Origin: Verrucomicrobiota bacterium
GTDB taxonomy: Bacteria > Verrucomicrobiota > Verrucomicrobiia > Chthoniobacterales > UBA10450
Direction: 5' to 3'
NCBI GenBank assembly: GCA_003217965.1
Contig: QHNB01000179.1
Location: 1 to 9,086 of the forward strand
Length of the DNA: 9,086 nt
The notes under the pieces are model-generated. The model was not told the origin of the DNA, did not search any database, and was given only the letters and a program-made list of their open reading frames with translations. This document shows positions 1 to 6,116 of the stretch, piece by piece. The position numbers and the translations under genes are program-made. The stretch's first letter is position 1; each line of letters starts with the position of its first letter.

Positions 1-15
1 AAACTAATTGTGCGC

Positions 16-97
16 TGTCATCCTGAGCGAATGCGAAGGATCTCTCGATCATCCTTAAAACATACGGATGGTTCCCTCGCTCACGCTTGCGATGACA
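16..97. repeat. Imperfect inverted repeat, REP/MITE-like element
   Basis: The left end reads TGTCATC at 16-22 and the right end GATGACA at 91-97. Aligning the left end with the reverse complement of the right end gives about 18 matches in 25 positions: TGTCATC, then AGCG, GCGA and GGA in the same register. Inside it, AAGGAT (36-41) and ATCCTT (51-56) form a second small hairpin with a 9-base loop. The element lies just after the purC stop codon, with one base between. The left-end sequence resembles the TGTCATCCTGAGCGAA-type dispersed repeats that I recall from many environmental bacterial genomes; this is from memory and unverified. It could also help end purC transcription, although no T-run follows on the minus strand. 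Its copy number cannot be judged from one window. Confidence 0.5.
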
Positions 98-98
98 A

Positions 99-992
99 TT
101 ACGCGATGGTGCGCAATTCGGTACCAGTCAATCGTTGGAACGCTTCCAAATATTTCGCTGACGTTTTTTCAATAATTTCCCGCGGTAGTTTTGGCCCCGG
201 CGATGTTTTGTTCCAGTCGAATGTTTCGAGATAATCGCGCACGAACTGTTTGTCGAAACTCGGCGGACTGACGCCGACCCGATATTGATCGGCTGGCCAA
301 AAACGCGATGAATCCGGTGTGAGACATTCGTCGATCAGCAGCAATTCGTCGCCGTGCCGGCCGAATTCGAACTTGGTATCGGCGACGATGATTCCATGCT
401 CGGCTGCATAACGGCTTCCCCTGTCATAGGTCTCCAAGCTTAGATCGCGAGCGATCTCGATCAATTCCGCCCCGATTAGCCTTCCCGCTTCGCCGCAATC
501 GATATTCAGGTCGTGACCGGTCTCGCTCTTTGTTGCTGGCGTGAAGATCGGTCCTGGCAATTTGGACGCGAGTTGTAATCCGGCCGGCAATTTTACGCCA
601 CAGACCGTGCCAGTTTGTTGGTAATCTTTCCAGGCCGAGCCGGCAAGATAGCCCCGGGCCACACATTCAATCGCCAATGGCTCTGTTTTTTTCACGAGCA
701 TCGATCGATCCGCTAATTGATCGCGAAACGGCCGTAACTGTTTCGGAAATTCGTCGAACTCGGCCGTGATGAAATGATTCTTCGCAAAAGTGAAGCGTTG
801 GAACCAGAAGGCGGATATTTGATTCAGAACTGCGCCTTTGCCGGGAATCGGGTCGGGTAGAATCACGTCGAAGGCCGAAAGCCGGTCGGTCGCGACCAAG
901 AGTAAAGTTTCGCCGAGATCGAAAACTTCGCGGACCTTACCGCTGCGGAGTTTCTTGATCCCAGGTAATTCGATTTCGCGCAAAGTTTGCAT
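99..992 (-). CDS. purC: Phosphoribosylaminoimidazole-succinocarboxamide synthase (SAICAR synthetase)
   Basis: PurC joins CAIR and aspartate using ATP to make SAICAR in the cytoplasmic de novo purine pathway. The 297-residue protein carries the family landmarks in order: the ATP-binding start GKVREVFD (18-25) and TDRLSAFDV (35-43); signature one, PLAIECVARGYLAGS (105-119); signature two, IVADTKFEFG (202-211); and LTPDSSRFWP (224-233). The length fits the roughly 300-residue form rather than the short 240-residue form. The frame stays open 309 bases further upstream, to 1301, but that part is antisense to rlmI and has no family similarity. I therefore chose the ATG at 992, which starts with the conserved MQTLREIELPG. 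No Shine-Dalgarno precedes it. The gene stands alone, with no other purine gene beside it, and diverges from rlmI. Confidence 0.96.
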   Translation of the reverse strand: MQTLREIELPGIKKLRSGKVREVFDLGETLLLVATDRLSAFDVILPDPIPGKGAVLNQISAFWFQRFTFAKNHFITAEFDEFPKQLRPFRDQLADRSMLVKKTEPLAIECVARGYLAGSAWKDYQQTGTVCGVKLPAGLQLASKLPGPIFTPATKSETGHDLNIDCGEAGRLIGAELIEIARDLSLETYDRGSRYAAEHGIIVADTKFEFGRHGDELLLIDECLTPDSSRFWPADQYRVGVSPPSFDKQFVRDYLETFDWNKTSPGPKLPREIIEKTSAKYLEAFQRLTGTELRTIA

Positions 993-1002
993 CGGCGCGC
1001 GA

Positions 1003-1031
1003 AATATGAAGCGCGGCCGCGCCTGCGGCAA
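1003..1031 (-). promoter_or_regulatory. Candidate purC promoter
   Basis: On the minus strand, TTGCCG (1031-1026) lies 17 bases from CATATT (1008-1003). Each matches the sigma-70 -35 and -10 consensus at four of six positions. A start about seven bases after the -10 would leave only about four bases before the purC ATG at 992. That agrees with the missing Shine-Dalgarno but is unproven. It overlaps the rlmI upstream region on the other strand. Confidence 0.35.
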
Positions 1032-1043
1032 AGGAGAATCGCA

Positions 1044-1052
1044 TGCTATGAT
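1044..1052 (+). promoter_or_regulatory. Candidate extended -10 promoter of rlmI
   Basis: TGCTATGAT is a full TGn extended -10 followed by TATGAT, five of six matches to TATAAT. The -35 position (about 1024-1029, TGCGGC) is poor, as is common for extended -10 promoters. The -10 ends six bases before the rlmI ATG at 1059, so transcription would begin at or almost at the start codon, giving a leaderless mRNA. The AAGGAG at 1031-1036 is 22 bases from the ATG and would lie upstream of the transcript, so it is probably not the ribosome site. Confidence 0.4.
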
Positions 1053-1058
1053 CGCGCC

Positions 1059-2225
1059 ATGGCTGGAATCGTGGTCAAACCCCGCGCGCGCATTTTGCAC
1101 GGACACGACTGGGTCTTCTCGAGCGAGGTTTTGAAAGTGTTTGGTCAGCCGGCAAATGGTGGCGTGATTTCTATCAAAGATGGCAAGGATCGGATGTTGG
1201 GAAGCGCGATTTGGAATCCGAAATCGCAAATTGTCGCGCGTCGCTTCTCCCATCGGCGACAGGACTTGGACTTCGATTTTTTCAAACGTCGAATCGGGCA
1301 AGCGGCAGAATATCGGTCGCGTCGCGGTGTGAATCCCCGATTACATCGCGTGGTCTGGAGTGAAAGCGATGGATTGCCCGGTGTAATCCTGGATCGCTAC
1401 GGGGAACAGTTCGTTTTGCAACTGACAACATTGGCGATGGATCAACGAAAGGAGACTATTGCCGACGCCATCTGCGAAACGCTCGGAGCAAAGATCTTGG
1501 TCGAACGAGACGACGCGATCGTTCGACGGGCAGAAGGCCTCGAATTAAGCACCGCCATCTTGCGTGGTTTTGCTCTCGAGACGGAATTGGAACTGTGCGG
1601 CGTAAAGTTTCGAATCGATCCGTTGAAAGCGCAGAAGACCGGCTTTTATCTCGATCAAGTTCCGCATTATGCCGCGTTGGCCGAGCTGGCGCCGGGCCGG
1701 CGCGTTCTTGACTGTTTCACCAATCGGGGAGCGTTCGCACTCGTATGCGCCCGTGCCGGCGCGACCGAGGTCATTGGCGTTGAAATCCAGGCAAGTGGGA
1801 TCGAGGGGGCGCGAGAGAATTCCAAGCATAACCAGTTGGCGATACGCTGGGTCGAGCAGGATGTTTTCGAGTACCTGCGTGCAGCAGAGAAAGCAGGCGC
1901 AGAGTTTGATTTGATCATCCTCGATCCGCCTTCGTTTACGAAAACGAAGAGCCGTGTGCACGATGCCATCCGCGGATATCGCGAGTTACATCTCCGCGCG
2001 CTTAAACTCCTCTCACCGGAGGGGCTTCTCACGACCTTCTCCTGTTCGCATCACATGACGGACGCGATTTTTGCCAACACGATCTCCGACGCGCTGGTCG
2101 ATGCGCGAAAATCGGCGCGACGCTTGCGTCGGTTTGAACAGGCGCTCGATCACCCGGTGCTGCCCAACTTACCGGAAACAGAATATTTCAAAGGGATGTT
2201 GATTGAAATGATGCCAGCCCGATAA
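1059..2225 (+). CDS. rlmI: RlmI-like 23S rRNA (cytosine-C5)-methyltransferase
   Basis: Members of this family methylate C5 of a cytosine in 23S rRNA (position 1962 in E. coli) with S-adenosylmethionine. The 388-residue protein has the expected order: an N-terminal PUA-like RNA-binding domain (about 1-75, with HGHDWVFSSEV at 14-24), the family segment SDGLPGVILDRYGEQF (103-118), QKTGFYLDQ (192-200), SAM-binding motif I VLDCFTNRGAFAL (216-228), acidic E242, DPPSF (289-293), SCSHHM (328-333) and the terminal LDHP and YFKGM segments. Motif I reads TNRGAF where many relatives have YTGGF. The frame is open upstream to 987, but homology begins at MAGIVVKPRARILHGH, so I use the ATG at 1059. The exact target base is inferred from the family; a related m5C RNA methyltransferase of the same group is the main alternative. 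Confidence 0.9.
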   Translation: MAGIVVKPRARILHGHDWVFSSEVLKVFGQPANGGVISIKDGKDRMLGSAIWNPKSQIVARRFSHRRQDLDFDFFKRRIGQAAEYRSRRGVNPRLHRVVWSESDGLPGVILDRYGEQFVLQLTTLAMDQRKETIADAICETLGAKILVERDDAIVRRAEGLELSTAILRGFALETELELCGVKFRIDPLKAQKTGFYLDQVPHYAALAELAPGRRVLDCFTNRGAFALVCARAGATEVIGVEIQASGIEGARENSKHNQLAIRWVEQDVFEYLRAAEKAGAEFDLIILDPPSFTKTKSRVHDAIRGYRELHLRALKLLSPEGLLTTFSCSHHMTDAIFANTISDALVDARKSARRLRRFEQALDHPVLPNLPETEYFKGMLIEMMPAR

Positions 2226-2227
2226 GG

Positions 2228-3268
2228 CTATTTGTCGGCGACGGCGAGAAGATGCGCGTCGACGGGAATTCCCTCCCGAGTAGGGACGGGGTGTTCCGCG
2301 TAAGAAAAAACTTCCACTATTCGAAAATGTTGCCAGAGCAGCGCCTGCAGGCTGGCGCGAGTGAAGAAATTCTTGTGATCTGCTTCGAGCAAATGCCAGG
2401 GAACGACTTGAAGCGAGGCGAAGTATGGGATGATCTCAAGATTAGGTACGGAAAAAATGGCGCGTTGCCGGATGGCGCGCGCTATCTCCGAGAGAAAACT
2501 GTTCGGATTGCCAATGTGCTCGAGCACCTCAATGCAAACTGCGCAGTCAAACTCCTGATTTTTTACCGGGAAAACTTTTTCGTCCGGTTTGGATTGGCGG
2601 TAGGGCAAATTGCGGCGATCAAGAATTGCGCAGCACACTGGGTTCACCTCCAAGCCCAGCCAGCTATGGCCGGCCGCGATTAGCGGCGGGCCACACGCCC
2701 CGGCGCCGCAGCCAACATCAAGAACGCGAGATTGGCGCGGCAAATATTCAAGCATCAACCGGACAGCCTCCGGGTTTGCTTCCTCGACTGGCGGCCCCGA
2801 GCCGTAAATGTTTTGGCGGTGAAGGAGCGATTTCTGCGTTGGTCGAAGAACGTCACCATAATGTTTTCGATCCAGCGCTGATGACACCGCCTGGACGCTT
2901 AGCTCCCCGATCACATATTTTATTTGGCCGGGATTTCTCGTTGCTGTGACTCGAATCTTTACGTCCCGCTCGGAATCGATCGGTTGCGGGAAACGCGCCA
3001 GCAGACGAAATCTCGCCACATCAGTTCGAAACGATTTTTTATCGGGGTGGCTTTCCGGGTCGAAAAAGAGCAATCCAGTTTCACCGATCAGCGTTTCATC
3101 GGACCAGGCTTGGACTCGCCAGCTGGACGGCTCGGCACTGCCTAAATCGATTCGGCCAGAGATGGAGATTGCCTGGTCGAAGACTCGTTCATGGGGCCTC
3201 GGCTTATCGATTTTTCCACGAAGTTGCGAATTTTCCGGGAAAAATCTGGAATTCTCAATTGTGCTCAT
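2228..3268 (-). CDS. Two-domain SAM-dependent methyltransferase with N-terminal beta-rich domain
   Basis: The C-terminal half is a class I SAM methyltransferase of the Methyltransf_11/23 type: motif I VLDVGCGAG (182-190), acidic E207 after strand two, FDCAVCIEVLEHI (240-252) and a UbiG-like HKNFFTRASLQALL (298-311). The first 130 or so residues look beta-rich, with no enzyme motif; RGKIDKP (17-23) and a later ISISGRID recall the small accessory beta domains found on glycan-related enzymes, which is a weak inference. The substrate is unknown: a sugar, lipid or small molecule is more likely than rRNA. It converges with rlmI with only two bases between stops and diverges from the coiled-coil operon. 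The ATG at 3268 has no Shine-Dalgarno. Domain identity of the C-terminal half is firm; the function is not. Confidence 0.85.
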   Translation of the reverse strand: MSTIENSRFFPENSQLRGKIDKPRPHERVFDQAISISGRIDLGSAEPSSWRVQAWSDETLIGETGLLFFDPESHPDKKSFRTDVARFRLLARFPQPIDSERDVKIRVTATRNPGQIKYVIGELSVQAVSSALDRKHYGDVLRPTQKSLLHRQNIYGSGPPVEEANPEAVRLMLEYLPRQSRVLDVGCGAGACGPPLIAAGHSWLGLEVNPVCCAILDRRNLPYRQSKPDEKVFPVKNQEFDCAVCIEVLEHIGNPNSFLSEIARAIRQRAIFSVPNLEIIPYFASLQVVPWHLLEADHKNFFTRASLQALLWQHFRIVEVFSYAEHPVPTREGIPVDAHLLAVADK

Positions 3269-3296
3269 TAATGTCCGAAGAGCTGCCGCCGTTTAA

Positions 3297-3308
3297 GACC
3301 ACATGGTC
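3297..3308. promoter_or_regulatory. Small perfect dyad in the divergent spacer
   Basis: GACCA-CA-TGGTC is a perfect 5-bp inverted repeat with a two-base centre, placed between the divergent methyltransferase and coiled-coil genes. It could be an operator half-site pair, but a dyad this short arises often by chance, and I saw no clear promoter on either strand to relate it to. Confidence 0.2.
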
Positions 3309-3320
3309 ATGCGACATCGC

Positions 3321-3325
3321 GGAAG
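3321..3325 (+). promoter_or_regulatory. Ribosome binding site that decides the start of the first coiled-coil gene
   Basis: GGAAG lies seven bases before the ATG at 3333. The earlier in-frame ATGs at 3303 and 3309 have no comparable site. It is one of very few Shine-Dalgarno-like motifs in this window. Confidence 0.45.
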
Positions 3326-3332
3326 CATTGTC

Positions 3333-3956
3333 ATGCCAGAACGAATTCGACCCATCGAGCAAATGTTGGAATTGAGCGACGACGAGGCAGTCACGCCCGA
3401 ACTGCTGGATACGCAAGTGCAGAAAGCCCAGGAGCAACTGCTGGCGCTGAAGCGCCAACAGGAACAGATCGAGAAGCAAAAACGCGAGCTTGAAGAATTA
3501 AGTCGGCGACAGGAGGAACTCGATCACGGGCGCGCCGAGATGACGGATAAATTAACGCGTTCGCTCGTCATCTTGGAACGCGAAGCCTACGAGACGCAGA
3601 AGAAACTCGAACAACTGCGGGCGACCCGGGAAAGCTTTGGTCAACATTTGGAGATGCTGGAGGCGATCGATCCGAAGAGTTGGAACCCGGCGGACTTGCA
3701 CAAGGAATTGAGTCGCGCGCTCAGCACGGTGGATGATGCCCGCGCAGAATTCAGCCAGCAGCGCAGCCGTTTGCAGGCGATCGCGACGCAGGACTCTGAG
3801 GAAATGGCCCTGCCGGAGGCGGCGCCGGAAGCTGGCGCCGCGAATGGGCAGCGGCCATTTCTGCAATGGATGTTGATCGGTTTCGCCTTCTCTTTACCGC
3901 TGATTGTGTTTGGCGTGATTGGACTGGTCATCTTTTTTTTCATGGCAAAGGGCTGA
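3333..3956 (+). CDS. Coiled-coil protein with C-terminal membrane anchor, function unknown
   Basis: I do not recognise this 207-residue protein as a named family. After a short acidic start comes a long heptad-rich, charged helix (about 26-105; runs of Gln, Glu, Lys, Arg and Leu such as QKAQEQLLALKRQQEQIEKQ), then a second helical part (about 118-150), an Ala/Pro/Glu-rich linker (153-173) and one hydrophobic segment (about 176-203) ending in MAKG. It has no signal peptide, so it should be tail-anchored with its coil in the cytoplasm. It opens the plus-strand run leading to gatCA. Two earlier in-frame ATGs exist at 3303 and 3309; 3333 is preferred for its ribosome site. An eight-T tract at 3933-3940 lies in the anchor codons. 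Possible roles are scaffolding or envelope organisation, but nothing in the sequence decides this. Confidence 0.8.
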   Translation: MPERIRPIEQMLELSDDEAVTPELLDTQVQKAQEQLLALKRQQEQIEKQKRELEELSRRQEELDHGRAEMTDKLTRSLVILEREAYETQKKLEQLRATRESFGQHLEMLEAIDPKSWNPADLHKELSRALSTVDDARAEFSQQRSRLQAIATQDSEEMALPEAAPEAGAANGQRPFLQWMLIGFAFSLPLIVFGVIGLVIFFFMAKG

Positions 3957-3965
3957 AATCGCCGC

Positions 3966-4331
3966 ATGCCTCGTCGTTCGCTTAAATCCGGGTCGCCGCT
4001 TAACCGCCAACAACAGGAACTCGTCCAGCGCGAGAACGAATTGCGGGACCAAGTTCAAAGATTGCAGCGCATGATCGAAGAAGCGCCCCGAGTCGCCGAA
4101 GAAAGATCGCGTCAGCAGCGCGAGGAATTGCTGCGACGGGCAAATGCCGGCGGCAGCCGACTCGACGCCTCGGTTGCTTTGCGCGACAAGCGGTGGGGGG
4201 ACGACGAGCCCGGGACGCGCCGGCGCGGCTCGTTACGAAAAGAGCGGCGAGAAGGCCGGATTGTTTTTCTGGTACTGGTCATTGCATTGGCTGCCGCCAT
4301 TGTCTGGCTGATGACGCATTTCCGGTTCTAG
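3966..4331 (+). CDS. Small coiled-coil protein with C-terminal membrane anchor, function unknown
   Basis: The 121-residue protein repeats the plan of its upstream neighbour in shorter form: a basic start, a heptad-rich helix at about 14-58 (Gln, Glu, Arg and Leu rich), a very basic linker (85-97, with RRRG and RKERREGR) and one hydrophobic segment at about 99-117, ending in THFRF. It has no signal peptide. The basic residues before the membrane segment favour a cytoplasmic N-terminus by the positive-inside rule. It starts nine bases after the previous stop and in the same reading frame, and its TAG stop directly abuts the gatC ATG. It is not a recognised family. Working as a partner of the upstream protein, by coil pairing at the membrane, is an inference from the shared plan and spacing. 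Confidence 0.75.
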   Translation: MPRRSLKSGSPLNRQQQELVQRENELRDQVQRLQRMIEEAPRVAEERSRQQREELLRRANAGGSRLDASVALRDKRWGDDEPGTRRRGSLRKERREGRIVFLVLVIALAAAIVWLMTHFRF

Positions 4332-4622
4332 ATGGCGGGCGAACCGGACTTGGATGTCGCTTATGTCGCGAAACTGGCGCGACTCAATCTCAGCGCGGAA
4401 GAAACACGCCTTTTTCAAAAACAGCTGGGCGAGGTTTTGAAGTACGCTGAGAAGTTGAAAGAAATCGACGTCACTGGCGTGGAAGCAGCCGCCCATGGCG
4501 TTCCGATTTTCAACGTCTTTCGTGAAGACGAGCCGCGCGACTGCTTCACCGCCCAGCAGGCGTTGAGTAATGCGCCGCGTCAGGCGAACAATCTTTTTAT
4601 TGTTCCGAAAGTCGTCGAATGA
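4332..4622 (+). CDS. gatC: Asp-tRNA(Asn)/Glu-tRNA(Gln) amidotransferase subunit C
   Basis: GatC is the small subunit that wraps and stabilises GatA in the GatCAB complex, which amidates Glu-tRNA(Gln) and Asp-tRNA(Asn). At 96 residues it has the usual length. It shows the family pattern VAKLARLNLSAEE (12-24), the QLGEVLKYAEKLKEIDVTGVE stretch (near 31-51) and the terminal NAPRQANNLFIVPKVVE. Its ATG follows the TAG stop of the coiled-coil gene with no base between, and its TGA overlaps the gatA start as ATGA. Both junctions suggest translational coupling; no Shine-Dalgarno is visible. Confidence 0.95.
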   Translation: MAGEPDLDVAYVAKLARLNLSAEETRLFQKQLGEVLKYAEKLKEIDVTGVEAAAHGVPIFNVFREDEPRDCFTAQQALSNAPRQANNLFIVPKVVE

Positions 4623-6103
4623 CGAGGAGTGAGCTTCCGGCACTGAGCATTGCTGAGCTACGCCCGTTACTCTGCCGCCGGGAAGTATCACCACGCGAGG
4701 TTCTGGAAGCACTTGAAGAACGGATCAACGCCGTCGATGGAAAAATTGGCGCATATCTCTCGCGGGATTTTGATGCGGCCGCGGTCGAAGCCGAAAAAGC
4801 GGATATAAATTTGCCGCTCGGCGGTATTCCGGTCGCGATCAAAGATATCATCAATGTCGCCGGCCAGCCGTGCACCTGCGCCTCGAAGATTCTGCGCGGA
4901 TATCGCGCGCCCTACAACGCAACCGCAATCGAAAGACTGCGTGCGGCGGGAGCGATTCCCTTTGGCAAGACCAACCTGGACGAATTCGCCATGGGATCTT
5001 CGACCGAAAATTCCAGCGCTCAATTGACGCGCAATCCGTGGGATTTGTCGCGTGTGCGAGGTGGCTCGAGTGGCGGATCCGCCGCCGCAGTGGCCGTGGA
5101 CGCCGCCTTCGGGGCGTTGGGAACGGACACCGGCGGGTCCATTCGGCAACCGGCGGCTTTGTCCGGGATTGTTGGGGTGAAACCAAGTTATGGTCGTGTC
5201 TCGCGCTACGGGCTGACCGCCTTTGCCTCTTCCCTTGATCAGGTGGGGTCGCTCACAAAAACCGTGCGCGATTCGGCGTTAATCATGAATGCGATTGCCG
5301 GACCTGATCCATGCGACACGACCTGCCTGAATGCACCGGTGCCGGATTACGCCGCCGAACTGGGGCGCGGGCTGAAAGATATGCGTCTTGGTTTGCCCAA
5401 GGAATACATGATTGAAGGCATCGATTCCGCAGTGCGACAAGCAGTGGACGCGGCGGTGAAGCATCTTTCCTCCCTCGGAGCGGAGATCGTCGATGTTTCA
5501 CTTCCGCACACTGATTATGCAATCAGTGTCTATTATATCCTGGCGACCGCGGAAGCATCCGCGAATCTCGCGCGCTTCGACGGCGTGCGTTATGGCTATC
5601 GCGCGGAGAATCCAACCGATTTGCTCGATTTCTACGGCCGCACACGCGAAGAGGGATTTGGCGCCGAGGTAAAGCGCCGAATTATCCTGGGCACCTACGT
5701 TCTCAGTTCAGGCTATTACGATGCCTATTATTTGCGTGCGCAAAAGGTGCGCGAGTTGATCCGGCGCGATTTCGAGCAGGCGTTTGCGAAAGTCGACGCT
5801 CTTGTATCCCCGACATCGCCGACACCGGCATTCAAGATTGGTGAAAAAACATCCGACCCGCTCCAGATGTATCTTGCGGATATTTTTACTAACGCCGGGA
5901 ATCTGGCCGGCATTTGCGGCATCAGTCTACCGTGCGGTTTCGCTCGGTCAGAAAGCGGCCGCCCGTTGCCGATTGGATTACAATTTCTAGGCAAGGCACT
6001 CGACGAAGCGCGCATCTTCGAGATTGCTTACGCTTACGAACAAAGCACGGAGTGGCATAAGGCACGGCCGTCGCTCAACGATCAAAGTATCGTCGGCAAA
6101 TAG
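4619..6103 (+). CDS. gatA: Asp-tRNA(Asn)/Glu-tRNA(Gln) amidotransferase subunit A
   Basis: GatA is the glutaminase subunit: it releases ammonia from glutamine, which is passed to GatB to amidate mischarged tRNA. The 494-residue protein belongs to the amidase signature family. The Ser-cisSer-Lys triad is intact: K75 in PVAIKDII, the cis serine S150 in the RGGSSGGSAAA loop, and the nucleophile S174 in DTGGSIRQPA. The spacing equals that of the Staphylococcus aureus enzyme, shifted by four. The length is normal (about 485-500) and there is no frameshift. It overlaps gatC by four bases. gatB does not follow; a glycosyltransferase does, so gatB must lie elsewhere. The presence of GatCA implies indirect synthesis of Gln-tRNA, Asn-tRNA or both. 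Confidence 0.97.
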   Translation: MTRSELPALSIAELRPLLCRREVSPREVLEALEERINAVDGKIGAYLSRDFDAAAVEAEKADINLPLGGIPVAIKDIINVAGQPCTCASKILRGYRAPYNATAIERLRAAGAIPFGKTNLDEFAMGSSTENSSAQLTRNPWDLSRVRGGSSGGSAAAVAVDAAFGALGTDTGGSIRQPAALSGIVGVKPSYGRVSRYGLTAFASSLDQVGSLTKTVRDSALIMNAIAGPDPCDTTCLNAPVPDYAAELGRGLKDMRLGLPKEYMIEGIDSAVRQAVDAAVKHLSSLGAEIVDVSLPHTDYAISVYYILATAEASANLARFDGVRYGYRAENPTDLLDFYGRTREEGFGAEVKRRIILGTYVLSSGYYDAYYLRAQKVRELIRRDFEQAFAKVDALVSPTSPTPAFKIGEKTSDPLQMYLADIFTNAGNLAGICGISLPCGFARSESGRPLPIGLQFLGKALDEARIFEIAYAYEQSTEWHKARPSLNDQSIVGK

Positions 6104-6116
6104 CGCTTCGATCGCT

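Noticed and set aside
10..234. Plus-strand open frame over the left repeat and the purC 3' end
   Set aside because: It is antisense to the end of purC and crosses the repeat, with no recognisable protein features.
993..1301. Possible N-terminal extension of PurC by about 103 residues
   Set aside because: It is antisense to the start of rlmI and has no family similarity; PurC homology begins exactly at the ATG at 992.
1545..2032. Antisense open frames within rlmI
   Set aside because: They are shadows of a well-supported gene and have arginine- and serine-rich compositions typical of high-GC antisense frames.
2216..2229. Short AGCC/GGCT hairpin at the rlmI-methyltransferase junction as a terminator
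   Set aside because: A four-bp stem without a T-run is too weak to call.
6024..6116. Longer start for the GT87 gene at an ATG inside gatA
   Set aside because: The extra residues are a shadow of the gatA 3' end, and membrane-protein features begin after the GTG at 6117.
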